NCBI GenBank assembly: GCA_902461815.1
Contig: CABPZE010000001.1
Span: 327,442-391,441, forward strand
From: CAG-390 sp003523225
Lineage (GTDB): Bacteria; Bacillota; Clostridia; Oscillospirales; CAG-272
Direction of reading: 5' to 3'
Length of the DNA stretch: 64,000 bases
In this document: positions 29,915-38,286 of the stretch, piece after piece
Layout: each line of letters starts with the position of its first letter
How positions within the stretch are numbered: position 1 is the first letter of the stretch
Translations under genes and position numbers: made by a program
Notes under the pieces: generated by a model
What the model saw: only the letters and a program-made list of their open reading frames with translations
The model's database searches: none
What the model was told of the DNA's origin: nothing

Positions 29915-30868
29915 TTATTTAAGAAAGTCCATGAGATCATTCTCGGTTATTCCGCAAAGCTCAGATATGCGGTCTGCCATACGGATCTTATCAAGTCCTG
30001 CAAGCGAATGTGAATCCGTACCGAAAGTAAACCGACACCCGGCACTCTTAGCAAGCTTCATGACGCGTATCATCGCCTCATCCGCAAAATCATTTTCCGG
30101 CATTTTGAAAGCACCGGTATTGACTTCAATGCCAACGCCCAACTCCTGAGCGCGGGTAAAGCATTCAAGATACTGTTCATCAGACACGGCTTCAATAAGT
30201 ATCTTCTGCATTTCCTTTGAGAAACCGCAGGGAGAAAAAGTATGTGCAATAGAAGTAGGGACGGTTTTGGCGAGCTTCTGAAATTCAGGATTGTTCATAA
30301 GCCTGAGGAAGCTCTTGTACATAAAATCAACATTGTATCCTATTACATCAACATGGCGCTCGCCGATCAGGTTCTCAATATCCCCGTTTGAGAGAGTATT
30401 TACAAGCCTCTTCGCCTGATCAATGCTAAGCTCCGGAAGCGCGGACGCAACCTTAGCTGTCAGTTCTTCGCGCTTGGCTTTTACGTCCTCCATCTCCGGG
30501 ATAACAAAATTTTTCATATGAATGTGAGTGTGAGGAACAAGCACATAGTCAAAACGCTTTGCGGTTTCAGCAAGCATACCGAGAGTGTCGCTCATTCCGC
30601 AGTATTCGGTTTCAGTTCCTACCATAAGCCTTATTCCGGGAATCGACGGCATCGCCGCGCGCGCTCCCTCAAGGCCGAAATTTATCATCTGCTGATGATA
30701 CCACTTGCTCGCTCCCGGAACCTTCTCATCCCACAGGTGATTTGATACACCGAAAACGGTATGCCCCAGCTCTTTTGCACGGCGCGCGAATGCTTCAACC
30801 GTTGCTTCCGGATCGTAGCAACAGGATGAGAGCAATGTGTGATTATGTATGTCGTGAGTTACTTTCAC
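29915..30868 (-). CDS. PHP-domain phosphoesterase
   Basis: A 317-residue metal-dependent phosphoesterase of the PHP superfamily. Metal ligands are visible in THDIHNHTLLS (residues ~4-14), FGVSNH, GTETEYCG, PHTHIH and the late FGTDSH. The layout resembles histidinol-phosphatase HisK, but no his genes are nearby and the substrate is unknown. The GTG at 30868 is preferred, with GGAGG eight bases upstream; an in-frame TTG at 30883 lies inside that site. A divergent TTGCAA-17-TATAAT promoter precedes it. Confidence 0.85.
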   Translation of the reverse strand: MKVTHDIHNHTLLSSCCYDPEATVEAFARRAKELGHTVFGVSNHLWDEKVPGASKWYHQQMINFGLEGARAAMPSIPGIRLMVGTETEYCGMSDTLGMLAETAKRFDYVLVPHTHIHMKNFVIPEMEDVKAKREELTAKVASALPELSIDQAKRLVNTLSNGDIENLIGERHVDVIGYNVDFMYKSFLRLMNNPEFQKLAKTVPTSIAHTFSPCGFSKEMQKILIEAVSDEQYLECFTRAQELGVGIEVNTGAFKMPENDFADEAMIRVMKLAKSAGCRFTFGTDSHSLAGLDKIRMADRISELCGITENDLMDFLK

Positions 30869-30899
30869 AGATAGACCCTCCAATCATTTTTATGCTCCC

Positions 30900-30928
30900 A
30901 TTATAGCAGATTAAGCGGCATTTTGCAA
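30900..30928 (-). promoter_or_regulatory. Promoter of the PHP gene
   Basis: On the minus strand, TTGCAA (30928-30923), 17 bases, TATAAT (30905-30900). It is divergent from the deoC promoter. Confidence 0.8.
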
Positions 30929-30946
30929 CTGTTTTGCGATTTTTGC

Positions 30947-30975
30947 TTGATATTTTTCTTATGTTGTGATATCAT
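30947..30975 (+). promoter_or_regulatory. Promoter of deoC
   Basis: TTGATA (30947-30952), 17 bases, TATCAT (30970-30975), about 33 bases before the deoC start. Confidence 0.78.
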
Positions 30976-31008
30976 ATATATGTAAAACAACGAGGAAAGG
31001 GTTTAACA

Positions 31009-31671
31009 ATGGATAAATACGAAATTCTGAAATACGCAGATCATACTCTTCTTTCTCCAACGTCAACCGAGGAACAGATACGCACGATTTGCAACGACGG
31101 CATCAAATATCACACCGCTTCCGTCTGCATTCCGGCGTCTTATGTAAAATTCGCTCACGATTACACGGAGGGAAAGCTCAACATATGCACCGTGATAGGG
31201 TTTCCGCTTGGATATGACACCACAGCATCCAAATGCTTTCAAGCCTCCGATGCAATTGAAAACGGCGCAAATGAGATCGACATGGTAATAAATCTCGGTT
31301 GGCTCAAGGACGGTTGCTTTGATAAAATTGAAAATGAGATAAGAAAGATCAAGTCGGTATGCGGGGATCACATTCTCAAGGTTATTATCGAAACCTGTCT
31401 GCTGACAGACGAAGAAAAGATCCGTATGTGTTCCGTTGTAGGAGCGGCAGGAGCTGATTATATTAAAACATCTACCGGATTTTCAACCGGCGGAGCTACG
31501 CGCGAGGACATTGCACTGTTTGCCGCCAATGTTCCGGCAGGTCTTAAGATAAAAGCCGCCGGTGGAATACGCTCCTTCAAGGACGCAGAGGACTTTATCG
31601 CGCTTGGGGCTTCAAGGCTTGGCACAAGCTCACTTGTCAAAATAATTAAAAAGGAAGAAGAATCCGAATAA
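31009..31671 (+). CDS. deoC: Deoxyribose-phosphate aldolase
   Basis: Class I aldolase splitting 2-deoxyribose 5-phosphate into glyceraldehyde 3-phosphate and acetaldehyde, part of deoxynucleoside salvage. The 220 residues include NEIDMVINLGWLKDG, ILKVIIETCLLTDEEK and GADYIKTSTGFSTGGAT, where the lysine of YIKTSTGF forms the Schiff base, and KAAGGIRSF with the second conserved lysine. AGGAAAGGG lies upstream of the ATG. It is a single-gene unit with its own promoter and terminator. Confidence 0.96.
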   Translation: MDKYEILKYADHTLLSPTSTEEQIRTICNDGIKYHTASVCIPASYVKFAHDYTEGKLNICTVIGFPLGYDTTASKCFQASDAIENGANEIDMVINLGWLKDGCFDKIENEIRKIKSVCGDHILKVIIETCLLTDEEKIRMCSVVGAAGADYIKTSTGFSTGGATREDIALFAANVPAGLKIKAAGGIRSFKDAEDFIALGASRLGTSSLVKIIKKEEESE

Positions 31672-31677
31672 TTAATC

Positions 31678-31718
31678 GGCTGTCGAAAGCTTTAAGCCTT
31701 CGACAGCCAGATTTTTTT
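31678..31718 (+). terminator. Terminator of deoC
   Basis: GGCTGTCGAA and TTCGACAGCC form a perfect 10-bp stem followed by ATTTTTTT. It lies between the convergent deoC and OadA-like genes. Confidence 0.88.
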
Positions 31719-31728
31719 AATTAATATT

Positions 31729-32910
31729 TCATATCACATGAACACCAAGGCGCGGGTCGGCATGCGGAGCGTCAAGTCCGTATCTCAATGCCTTTCGGTA
31801 TTCAAAAAAGCGCACTGCTTCATCTCCTGCAATGGCATAAGTCAGAATATCTTCCGGGTCATCAAGATATTGCGCCGATTCTCTGCACAGGCAGTCAAGT
31901 CCGGGTTCAAGCGTGGACGCCGGACGCACCAAAAGCATAGGATCGTCCCCTACCGTACGCGCGGCAAAGCTCTCGGAAACAGGTGCAGGAGTCCTGCCGT
32001 ACATACCGCGCAACAGCGAGCTGAATTCCGGCAACAGAATCTTATAACGGCTTCCTGCTTTAATATTTGTCTCAGCCTGTGCCTTGAGAATATCCGAGAT
32101 CGGCGGAGCAAGCGGAGGATATCCTGCATCAGCACGTACATGAGATATTTCAGCGGAAAGAAATTCATTTGTATCCGGTAAAGCAGTGGCAGATTCACAT
32201 TCGTCGATCATGTCCATGATCCCTTCCAAACCGTGCGTCTTTTCTGCGCGGATGCAGAGTTCAACTGCATACACGCCAGCTTGGTCTGCCGCTGAGATAA
32301 CGTCACGCTCGTAAGCTCCGAAGGTTGATATAATTATAGGGATCGAGACATTTCTTTTTATCGCGGAGATAAGCTCCGCGGCATCCGACGGCTGCATAAG
32401 ACCCTCCGGATCAAAAATACAGACCGAGTCTGCTCCCATCTGCTCAAGCAATGCGGCATATCCGGCAAAAAAACTTATGCTGTGCGCCGGACTTACAGTG
32501 TAAACCAGCCCCGCCTGAAGCTCTGCACCGTATTTTTTTGCCGCCCCAATAACTGTCTCAAGATTTCTTGAATCGTTAAGTGCATCATACGCGCGGATCA
32601 TATCAACACCGTGATCCACCAAGCTTGCAATAAAATATTCAGTAATATCATCGGGATAAATTTTTGACCCCAGTAAGCATTGCCCGCGTAAAACGACCTG
32701 TAGCTTTGTTTTATTCAGACATCCGCGTATTATACGCAACCGCTCCCAGGGGTCTTCGCCGAACTCCTTGAGACCGATTCCGAAATCCTCAGCGCCCCAC
32801 AGGTCAAGCGCGTCAAATCCCGCCTCATCAAGGGCTGCAATATGATCTCTTGAACTGATTTTCGAGAGCGCGCCGAGCTTTGTCGGCGCAAGTCTTCCGA
32901 TAATACGCAT
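31729..32910 (-). CDS. OadA-like carboxyltransferase pseudoenzyme
   Basis: A 393-residue protein that follows the carboxyltransferase half of oxaloacetate decarboxylase alpha/pyruvate carboxylase from end to end, including GEDPWERLR, VVLRGQCLLGS, IRAYDALND, YTVSPAHS and, near the C-terminus, YGRTPAPVS. It has no biotinyl domain. Key active-site positions are missing: the N-terminal LRDAHQSL metal site is absent, the lysine expected in IKDMxG is Phe166 (VCIFDPEGLM), and the HxH of the metal site reads IIISTFGA (192-199). Catalysis of the usual type is therefore unlikely. It overlaps the upstream carrier stub by one base (TAATG). The role is unknown. Confidence 0.82.
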   Translation of the reverse strand: MRIIGRLAPTKLGALSKISSRDHIAALDEAGFDALDLWGAEDFGIGLKEFGEDPWERLRIIRGCLNKTKLQVVLRGQCLLGSKIYPDDITEYFIASLVDHGVDMIRAYDALNDSRNLETVIGAAKKYGAELQAGLVYTVSPAHSISFFAGYAALLEQMGADSVCIFDPEGLMQPSDAAELISAIKRNVSIPIIISTFGAYERDVISAADQAGVYAVELCIRAEKTHGLEGIMDMIDECESATALPDTNEFLSAEISHVRADAGYPPLAPPISDILKAQAETNIKAGSRYKILLPEFSSLLRGMYGRTPAPVSESFAARTVGDDPMLLVRPASTLEPGLDCLCRESAQYLDDPEDILTYAIAGDEAVRFFEYRKALRYGLDAPHADPRLGVHVI

Positions 32911-33071
32911 TACAGTTTGTCAGCGCGGTGAACGCTGTCGTTTTCTCCGGTTTCAGCGTTCTTTTTATTACTGTTTGCCTCGCTTGACGCACTGTCGTTA
33001 TCGGGAACGATTTCTTCTACCTCGGCAATATATTCGGTATTGTTGATTTTTACCTTGAACAATCTTTTCAT
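32910..33071 (-). CDS. Truncated biotin-carrier-like protein (53 aa)
   Basis: A 53-residue gene starting MKRLFKVKINNTEYIAEVEE, the classic N-terminus of biotin carboxyl carrier subunits of sodium-pump decarboxylases. After EIVPDN it switches to a polar Ser/Asn/Lys/Glu tail and stops. The Ala/Pro linker, the lipoyl/biotinyl domain and the AMKM biotinylation site are all absent. Its TAA overlaps the OadA-like ATG (TAATG), so the frame is maintained by context. AAAGG lies 14 bases upstream, rather far. This is either a remnant or a repurposed peptide. Confidence 0.65.
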   Translation of the reverse strand: MKRLFKVKINNTEYIAEVEEIVPDNDSASSEANSNKKNAETGENDSVHRADKL

Positions 33072-33124
33072 ATTATCATATCATACCTTTCATTATTATC
33101 GAGCCAAATCGGTATCCATAATTA

Positions 33125-33478
33125 TCATGGGCGTATCCACGGCTGTGCTCCGCTTGCGCGTCTGAACGCAACCACACGGAATGATGGTGGAACACTCTTT
33201 TTCTCCTCTGCCTCCGCAGCAAGGTACGCGGCGACCGCCGCCGTTATCGCCGCTGCAAGTTGAGCTTGTGATGCAGCCTCGCAGGCTTCACACTCTGCTC
33301 TTTCCGCCATTTCAGCGCGAAGAAGCGCCTCGCGCTTTTTCTTTTTGTTTTTACCTACCAATGCAACAGTCAAGGAAAGAGCAAGGAGCAGAAAAACAAA
33401 TAAACAAACAGCTATTATGCAATAGTCGTTGAATGTCTTCCCTTCCGCCGCCGTAGCAAGAATTATAAAGCCTCTCAT
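33125..33478 (-). CDS. OadG-like small membrane subunit
   Basis: A 117-residue protein with one membrane segment (IIAVCLFVFLLLALSLTVAL), a basic patch (GKNKKKKRE), an Ala/Glu-rich helix (ITAAVAAYLAAEAEE) and the C-terminal FRVVAFRRASGAQPW, all typical of the gamma chain of sodium-pump decarboxylases, which assembles the complex. The ATG at 33478 overlaps the stop of the upstream carboxyltransferase-like gene by four bases (ATGA); longer readings run back into that gene. The beta subunit that moves sodium is not in the window. Confidence 0.75.
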   Translation of the reverse strand: MRGFIILATAAEGKTFNDYCIIAVCLFVFLLLALSLTVALVGKNKKKKREALLRAEMAERAECEACEAASQAQLAAAITAAVAAYLAAEAEEKKSVPPSFRVVAFRRASGAQPWIRP

Positions 33479-34968
33479 CTTGAGCGTCTGCCCTCCCTTC
33501 GGGGTGTGGGAAGCCCTCGCGACTTGAAAGAAAGCATTCTGACCGCCGATACAATTCTGGTCCTCAGCTCTGACGGCTCTATTATATCGTCGATCTGACC
33601 GCAAAGAGCCGCGTCATTCGGAGAAGCGAGTTTTTCCCGCCATTCACGTTCAAGCTGTTCTCTGGTCACCGTAACCTCGTTGCTGCAAATTCGGTCGTTC
33701 CAGACAAAAGCAACTGATGCCTCAGGAGACATTGCACTGATACAGGAATCAACAAGAGCAAAAGCCACGTCTCCGCCAACGGACTTGGACGCCATCAAGG
33801 TAAACCCAATTCCATAGGCATTTCCGGTCACCGCGCTTATTTTTGCATTTTCAGACAGCGTAAGCTCGGAATAAAGATCGGCTATTGCCGAGGCGTATTC
33901 CGCCGAATCTGATTCCTCGGAACATATCCCGCCGCAGTTCGCAAGAGCAATTAGCGGAAGTCCGAATTCATCGCAAAATCTTACAAGCCTTTCAGCCTTG
34001 CGGCAAGCCGAAGCTGTCATCATTCCGGAACGCACCGACGGCTGATTAGCCATGATACCGCAGCACACTCCGCCGACAAAGGCAAGCCCCGCAACAAGCT
34101 CAGGAGCAAGCTCTGACCTGATCTCAAGAAATATTTCTTCGTCAGCCAATGATGCTGCAAGCTTTTTGGCATCATACCTGTCCGGAAGGAGCAGTTCCGG
34201 CGGAGTCATGCGCTCAAGCACCGGAGTATCGGTGAGCCTTGCACCTTCGTTACAGTTGGAGGGAATAAGAGCAAGCAGCTCACGGGTGCGGATATACAGC
34301 TCATCCTCGCTGTCCGAGATAATATCCGCAATCGCAGAACCGTCGGCTGTAGTCTCGCCGCTGATAAACTGCGGAGCAACATAAAATTCGCTCTGATTTC
34401 TGACGCATAATACAAAATCAAACGCAGAGGCAAAGGCAGCCATTCCGCCGCCGCATACTCCGGGGATAAGCGCCACAAGCGGAACAATGCCTTTCGCCGA
34501 AAAAATGCTTTTCATTATCCTGCCATATGCCGCAAGTACTTTTGCGCCCTCGTATACCGATGCTCCGCAGGAATCAAAAATTCCGACAACAGGAGCGCCG
34601 TTTCGGATCGCAAGATTGATAAGCGACGTAATTTTTCCGGCAGAAACGCTGTCAAAAGCGCCTTTCATACGTGAGCTGTCCTGAACAAAGGCATAAACCA
34701 GTCTCCCGTCTATTGCCCCGTAGCCTGTAATCACACCTTCAAACGCATTTGACGGATCATCTCCCGCATCCTGCCTTACAATATAAGCCCCGGTTTCGGC
34801 AAACGTACCCATATCAAAAAGAGCAAGAATGCGCGCACGCGCGTTATATCCTCCGTTTGCTTCTTTGATTGAGCTTATATCTATGTTTTTAAGCATTTCG
34901 GTCAGTTTGCTCGCCGTAATCGCTCCTAAAACACTTTTTTTTCGTTCGCTCTGACTGCTGTTTTCCAT
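33475..34968 (-). CDS. Divergent MmdA-like carboxyltransferase
   Basis: A 497-residue protein with the two crotonase-like halves of methylmalonyl-CoA/acyl-CoA carboxyltransferases: ARARILALFDMGTFAETGAY, GVITGYGAIDGRLVYAF, then the second half from VGIMANQPSVRSG. The oxyanion-hole loops differ from the family: DSCGASVYEG for the usual DSGGARIQEG, CGGGMAAF for AGGAVYS, and YGIGFTLMASK for YGGAYDVMSSK. The loop GFLPGTDQE is replaced by NCGGICSEESDS. Activity is doubtful but less clearly lost than in the OadA-like partner. GGAG precedes the ATG. The C-terminus overlaps the OadG-like start. Confidence 0.8.
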   Translation of the reverse strand: MENSSQSERKKSVLGAITASKLTEMLKNIDISSIKEANGGYNARARILALFDMGTFAETGAYIVRQDAGDDPSNAFEGVITGYGAIDGRLVYAFVQDSSRMKGAFDSVSAGKITSLINLAIRNGAPVVGIFDSCGASVYEGAKVLAAYGRIMKSIFSAKGIVPLVALIPGVCGGGMAAFASAFDFVLCVRNQSEFYVAPQFISGETTADGSAIADIISDSEDELYIRTRELLALIPSNCNEGARLTDTPVLERMTPPELLLPDRYDAKKLAASLADEEIFLEIRSELAPELVAGLAFVGGVCCGIMANQPSVRSGMMTASACRKAERLVRFCDEFGLPLIALANCGGICSEESDSAEYASAIADLYSELTLSENAKISAVTGNAYGIGFTLMASKSVGGDVAFALVDSCISAMSPEASVAFVWNDRICSNEVTVTREQLEREWREKLASPNDAALCGQIDDIIEPSELRTRIVSAVRMLSFKSRGLPTPRREGRRSR

Positions 34969-35004
34969 GTGCAGCTCCAGTATTCCAAATTTTTTATCAA
35001 CAAA

Positions 35005-36174
35005 TTATCTGAGTGTCTTTATAAATGCTTCTATACGTTCAAGCGCCGCGTCAATATGATTTACAGAATATGCATAGGAAATACGTGCAAAGCCCTCGCC
35101 AGATCTGCCGAAAGCAGTACCCGGAACAATAGCGCAATGATAATCATAAAGCAGACGATTGCAGAATTCTTCGCTTGAAAGTCCAAATTTTCCTATCTCC
35201 GGATAGATGTAAAACGCCCCTTCCGGCTCAAATGACTCAATACCTATATCTGAAAGTCCGCGGTAAATGTAGCGACGGCGGAAATTGTACTGTTCAGCCA
35301 TATATTCTATGTCCGAATCACCGTTTTTCATTGCCTCGACAGCTGCGAGCTGACTTGTTGTGGGCGCGCACATAATAGCGTACTGATGCAGCTTCAGTAT
35401 CTGCTCCGAAATCGGAGCGGGGGCGCAGACATAACCAAGCCTCCAACCCGTCATGGCATATGCCTTTGAAAAACCGGAGGCAAGCACTGTACGTTCGCGC
35501 ATTCCCGGCAGCGATACAATAGAAGTGTGACGGAAGCCAAATGTCAGCTCAGCGTAAATTTCATCGGACAAAACCACAATATTGGTCTGCCGCAGCACCT
35601 GCGCGATCTTTTCAAGGTCGTCGCGTGTCATTACTGCACCGGTGGGATTGTTGGGATATGCCAGAACAAGCAATTTTGTTTTCGGCGTAATCGCCGCCGC
35701 CAGCTTTTCCGGAGTCAGCTTGAACTTGTCACGCGCCGATGTATCAATTATTACTGGTATGCCGCCTGCCATTTTTACAAGCGGTTCGTAACACACAAAA
35801 CACGGTTCCGGTATTATGACCTCGTCACCCGGAACGACAAGCGAACGAATAGCCATATCTATCGCTTCACTGCCGCCGACGGTGACTGTTATTTCCTTTT
35901 TAGGATCATAGGTCAAGTCAAAACGGCGCGAAAGATATGACGCGATCTCATTTCTAAGCTCAAGCGTACCCGCGTTTGAAGTATAATAAGTTTTACCCCT
36001 CTCAAGACTTTCAATTCCTGCTTCGCGAATATGCCATGGCGTAATGAAATCAGGCTGTCCTACAGTCAGTGAGACCACGTTGTCCATATCCTCAAGTAAA
36101 TCAAAAAACTTACGTATTCCTGATTTCTTGAGCGATGTTACAGTGGGAGAGAGCACCTTGCCATAGTCGAACAT
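35005..36174 (-). CDS. PLP-dependent aminotransferase, class I/II
   Basis: A 389-residue fold-type I aminotransferase related to aspartate and aromatic aminotransferases. The PLP lysine is in ASGFSKAYAMTGWRLGY, with the pyridine-ring Asp in VLSDEIYAELTF, LAYPNNPTGAV and the substrate-carboxylate Arg in GEGFARISYA. The start shares one base with the stop of the Lrp-type regulator (TGATG), so the regulator probably controls this gene or senses its amino acid. The precise amino acid cannot be told from sequence. Confidence 0.9.
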   Translation of the reverse strand: MFDYGKVLSPTVTSLKKSGIRKFFDLLEDMDNVVSLTVGQPDFITPWHIREAGIESLERGKTYYTSNAGTLELRNEIASYLSRRFDLTYDPKKEITVTVGGSEAIDMAIRSLVVPGDEVIIPEPCFVCYEPLVKMAGGIPVIIDTSARDKFKLTPEKLAAAITPKTKLLVLAYPNNPTGAVMTRDDLEKIAQVLRQTNIVVLSDEIYAELTFGFRHTSIVSLPGMRERTVLASGFSKAYAMTGWRLGYVCAPAPISEQILKLHQYAIMCAPTTSQLAAVEAMKNGDSDIEYMAEQYNFRRRYIYRGLSDIGIESFEPEGAFYIYPEIGKFGLSSEEFCNRLLYDYHCAIVPGTAFGRSGEGFARISYAYSVNHIDAALERIEAFIKTLR

Positions 36175-36650
36175 CAGTTGCAGTTTCCTCTCTCGTCGAT
36201 TTCGGCAGAACCGTATACCACGCCCTTGTCCTTATATTTCTTAAGTACAAAATGAGTTGCGGTAGAGGTGACATATTCAATGGGCGCCAGCTTCTGGGCT
36301 ACAAAGAACGCCACTTCCTTCATGGTCTTGCCCTCAATAATAAGCGCAAGATCAAAGCCTCCCGACATAAGGTAAACACTCTTTACCTCAGGATAGCTGT
36401 ATATCTTCTCAGCAGCCTTATCAAAGCCGAGATCACGCTGCGGGGTGATTTTTACCTCAATGAATGCGGTAACATATTCACGGTCTGTTTTGTCCCAATC
36501 CACAAGCGCCTGGTATCCGAGTATTACACCGTCTTCCTCGTACTTTTTTATAGTCCTTTTTATGTCTCCGGTTTCTTTATTAAGCATTACAGCCAGCTGC
36601 TCAGGCGTCAGCTTGGCATCATTTTCGAGCATTGCTAAGATCTTATCCAT
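36174..36650 (-). CDS. Lrp/AsnC family transcriptional regulator
   Basis: A 158-residue regulator with an N-terminal helix-turn-helix (LTPEQLAVMLNKETGDIKRT, residues ~17-36) and a C-terminal RAM domain (VTAFIEVKITPQRDLGFDKA) that binds amino acids and drives oligomerisation. It is coupled by a one-base overlap to the aminotransferase gene. An effect on the decarboxylase-like genes just downstream is plausible but unproven. Confidence 0.92.
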   Translation of the reverse strand: MDKILAMLENDAKLTPEQLAVMLNKETGDIKRTIKKYEEDGVILGYQALVDWDKTDREYVTAFIEVKITPQRDLGFDKAAEKIYSYPEVKSVYLMSGGFDLALIIEGKTMKEVAFFVAQKLAPIEYVTSTATHFVLKKYKDKGVVYGSAEIDERGNCN

Positions 36651-36673
36651 TTTTATCCCTCACTATCGAAAAT

Positions 36674-38281
36674 TTATTTTTTCATTTCTACTTTCTTTTT
36701 TATTGAATCATACGACAATCCGTATTTTTCGGCAATATCCCGGGCGTAGCTCTTACCGTCGGGTTTGGCACGGGTGATTTTGAAGGAGCGCTTCCCTTCT
36801 TCAATGCCGGCAACAAGCGTATCAATTTTTACGCCACCGTTTTTGGCGGTTCTGGCATTGATATCGTCTATCATTGCCGCCAACTCGTGCAGATGTGTTG
36901 AGAAAAGCACCCGGCATCCAATCAGTGCAAAGCCACCCAAAACCTCTGCCGCAATATATGACGCTTCAAACGATCCGGTAGAGGACAATGATTCGTCAAG
37001 CAAAACCAAAGACTCATCAGTCACGGAGCTTATTATTGCGTCAAGCCGGGCGCACTCCTCGCCGAGTCTGCCTTTATCTATTGTATCGTCAGCACCGGTA
37101 GGAAAGTGCGTATAGATACCGTCAACAGGAGACATGACCGCTGACTGCGCCGGAACAAACATTCCAAGCTGAAGCATTGCCTGCGATATTCCAAGTGCGC
37201 AGGTAATAACCGATTTTCCGCCGCGGTTAGGACCTGACAGCACATAGATCGTTGCATTCTCGTCAAATACAAGATCGTTAGGTACAACTTCACCTTCTAT
37301 TTTCAGCGCAACAGCCGGATTGTAAAGCCCGTATGCACAGTAAGTCTTGTCAGCGGCAGGAGCAAGCTCCGGGAAACAAAGCGGACAGTGCTTTTCCTTA
37401 AGCCGTTTCAGCATACGGGTGCCTTTCACCAAAAACTCTATTTCGGGGATAAGATTCAGCAGAAAATCGGTATTTTCAAGCACGTACTGCTGAACTATCT
37501 TCTTCCACGAGCGAAGCGACGAGCTGTAAACATCGTTGATAGCGGAATTAAAGGCTATCGACAAGGCTGTCTTCTGGTTGTCTGTCTGATTCTTGTTAAA
37601 GGGCACAAGCTTGGCAATGCATGTGTATTCGTCGTCCTTGAAATTAAGGCGAAGGATCTTTTCTATTACATCTCCAGAGCGGAACTGCTCCGGGTTGATA
37701 GACAGCACTCCGGCATCCTTTGGACGAAGCTGAGCGTCCAGATTCACTCCGATGGTTACGCTTTTGATTTCCCTTACGCGCTTGGTCAGCTCGCACAGCT
37801 TTTCGTTAAGCTCACTGTAATAGTCGCTTTCGGCAAGCTCGTTTATCCGGTCGCAAAGCGTGCGGAAGGCACGGCTTTTCAGGTTGTCGCTTACTGCGTT
37901 TAGACCGTCGTTAAGCGTATCCACACTGGAAATATAAAGCTCTATCTCGGTAATGCTCGCAAGATAATCGTTTGTGTCACCGCTGTCAGACTCAAGGCGA
38001 CGCAGCTCAAGCACGTCGTTCAGAATAGGCATCACGGAATTAAGCGTGTCAATAAGTCCTGGGTTCTCAAGCAGATCGGCAAAGGTTTCATTGCGATATG
38101 CAATAACCTCAGGGTCAGAGGTAAAAAACTCCGGCAACGACCCGTTTTTAAGTTGAAGAATATCCCCAAGCCCCAGCTCGTCCACAACATACTGGCTAAT
38201 ATCAGGTCTGTCCTCGGCTCGAAGATGTCTCTCCTGCGACTCCTCATCGGGATATATCAAAGAAAAATTCTGAAGATCCAT
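36674..38281 (-). CDS. MutS-family ATPase lacking the mismatch-binding domain
   Basis: A 535-residue protein with a MutS-type lever/clamp region (about residues 60-300) and the ABC ATPase: Walker A SGPNRGGKSVITC (about residue 350), Walker B LVLLDESLSSTG and the H-loop STHLHEL. It lacks the N-terminal mismatch-recognition domain with its Phe-x-Glu and the Smr domain of MutS2, so a role in mismatch repair is unlikely. Related stand-alone MutS-like ATPases are of unknown function. It ends 23 bases before the Lrp gene and starts five bases after the recombinase stop. Confidence 0.82.
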   Translation of the reverse strand: MDLQNFSLIYPDEESQERHLRAEDRPDISQYVVDELGLGDILQLKNGSLPEFFTSDPEVIAYRNETFADLLENPGLIDTLNSVMPILNDVLELRRLESDSGDTNDYLASITEIELYISSVDTLNDGLNAVSDNLKSRAFRTLCDRINELAESDYYSELNEKLCELTKRVREIKSVTIGVNLDAQLRPKDAGVLSINPEQFRSGDVIEKILRLNFKDDEYTCIAKLVPFNKNQTDNQKTALSIAFNSAINDVYSSSLRSWKKIVQQYVLENTDFLLNLIPEIEFLVKGTRMLKRLKEKHCPLCFPELAPAADKTYCAYGLYNPAVALKIEGEVVPNDLVFDENATIYVLSGPNRGGKSVITCALGISQAMLQLGMFVPAQSAVMSPVDGIYTHFPTGADDTIDKGRLGEECARLDAIISSVTDESLVLLDESLSSTGSFEASYIAAEVLGGFALIGCRVLFSTHLHELAAMIDDINARTAKNGGVKIDTLVAGIEEGKRSFKITRAKPDGKSYARDIAEKYGLSYDSIKKKVEMKK

Positions 38282-38286
38282 ATATA

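Noticed and set aside
33125..33604. Longer 159-residue form of the OadG-like protein
   Set aside because: It runs back into the carboxyltransferase-like gene. The ATG at 33478 with ATGA overlap fits the family start.
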